A stretch of 15,238 bases of DNA, taken from NCBI GenBank assembly GCA_018817205.1, contig JAHIUE010000078.1, positions 1 to 15,238 on the forward strand, in the 5' to 3' direction. Shown piece after piece: positions 14,899-15,238 of this stretch. The notes under the pieces were generated by a model. The model was given only the letters and a program-made list of their open reading frames with translations, ran no database searches and had not been told where the DNA came from. Made by a program: the position numbers and the translations under genes. The DNA is from Patescibacteria group bacterium (GTDB lineage Bacteria > Patescibacteriota > Microgenomatia > Daviesbacterales > UBA10151). The stretch's first letter is position 1; each line of letters opens with the position of its first letter.

Positions 14899-15238
14899 TT
14901 ATTTTTTCTTTAAAACAATCAGTCCTAAAGGAGATTCCCCAGATAGATAAAAGATAATTTCTAAGATAAATGCTATAGGTGTGCCAATAGATAAAAAGAA
15001 TAGTGTCGGTATATTTTTTATAATGCCCATTCTTAAATTTAAAACTGGGATTTTTAGTGTCTGACCAACGCTTGCCAATAAGCAATATGGAGAATAATGG
15101 AGCGACATAATTTCCGTTTGGGTTATTATTTGCAGATTAGCTTTGCTTGCTATATTTATTAACCCGTTTTCCGTGAAATGGAATAAATGCCTTGGGATAT
15201 CACGTTGCAGCCAATATTGTTTAAGAACTCGGGATTCT
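14899..15238 (-). CDS. Class I SAM-dependent methyltransferase, C-terminal part only
   Basis: The frame is open to the window edge (codons from 15237), leaving the last 112 residues. The stretch WLQRDIPRHLFHFTENGLINIASKANLQ matches the end of the Methyltransf_23/UbiE-like core, where D-x-P-R-H-L-x-H-F-T precedes a helix and a final strand. A hydrophobic segment (about IPTLFFLSIGTPIAFILEIIFYLSG) and an ending ESPLGLIVLKKK follow, as in membrane-associated members of this group. Internal ATG codons at 15108 and 15085 are not starts; the frame clearly continues upstream. SAM-binding motif I lies outside the window. It converges on the GT-C gene with a 1-bp gap. It probably modifies a glycan, though quinone- or lipid-type substrates cannot be excluded. 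Confidence 0.68.
   Translation of the reverse strand, partial: ESRVLKQYWLQRDIPRHLFHFTENGLINIASKANLQIITQTEIMSLHYSPYCLLASVGQTLKIPVLNLRMGIIKNIPTLFFLSIGTPIAFILEIIFYLSGESPLGLIVLKKK

Noticed and set aside
14894..15108. Two short minus-strand frames as independent genes
   Set aside because: The 14899-15108 frame is open to the window edge and reads as a methyltransferase C-terminus; the 14894-15085 frame is its out-of-frame shadow.
1..15238. Alternative genetic code with TGA read as Gly (Gracilibacteria/SR1 type)
   Set aside because: TGA ends the SDR at 1348-1350 and the reductase at 4761-4763 at natural family ends and in ATGA overlaps; no family protein needs TGA to be read through.
1..15238. 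CRISPR arrays, tRNA or rRNA genes, transposases, integrases or toxin-antitoxin genes
   Set aside because: No regularly spaced repeats, cloverleaf-like tRNA sequence, rRNA-like sequence or mobile-element protein motifs were seen on either strand.

Overview
This is a low-GC bacterial window (roughly one third G+C by eye) filled with genes for building and decorating a surface glycan. It uses the standard code: TGA acts as a stop in ATGA overlaps at 1347-1350 and 4761-4764. The cargo is glycosyltransferases of families GT2, GT4 and GT-C, sugar-nucleotide SDR enzymes, a sugar aminotransferase, an O-carbamoyltransferase and two methyltransferases. Together with tight packing, few Shine-Dalgarno sites and a short AftD-like GT-C protein, this suggests a Candidate Phyla Radiation (Patescibacteria) genome, perhaps Microgenomates. 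That placement is inference, since no rRNA or universal marker gene is present.

Layout. (1) 3-2480, plus strand: the tail of a membrane-anchored GT2, an NAD-dependent sugar epimerase and a GT4. (2) 2470-6499, minus strand: an operon, in transcription order, of a GDP-fucose-synthase-like SDR, an RmlD-like reductase, a DegT aminotransferase and a GT4. (3) 6541-7587, minus strand: a GT2 with a C-terminal membrane anchor and its own promoter. (4) 7588-7844: a promoter region plus a relic of a carbamoyltransferase 5' end. (5) 7845-8618, minus strand: a DUF268-type methyltransferase. (6) 8818-12791, plus strand: an intact NodU/CmcH-type carbamoyltransferase, a GT4 and an SDR epimerase. (7) 12810-14897, plus strand: an AftD-like GT-C membrane protein. 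(8) 14899-15238, minus strand: the C-terminal part of another methyltransferase.

How they may work together (inference). The SDR enzymes and the aminotransferase would make unusual deoxy- or amino-sugar nucleotides. The GT2 and GT4 enzymes would assemble them on a lipid carrier at the inner face of the membrane. The carbamoyltransferase and methyltransferases would cap or decorate the sugars. The GT-C protein would transfer a lipid-phosphate-linked sugar on the outer face. No nucleotidyltransferase, flippase, polymerase or initiating phosphosugar transferase is in view, so the locus extends beyond the window or relies on genes elsewhere.

The most notable points are: an untranslated-looking relic of the carbamoyltransferase gene that keeps its promoter and start codon; a GDP-fucose-synthase homologue in which the positions of all four key catalytic residues are substituted; promoters whose -10 boxes lie 6-14 nt before start codons that lack a Shine-Dalgarno site, implying leaderless mRNAs; and a pair of divergent GT4 paralogues that replace the EX7E motif with a D-x-G-K-x-K signature.
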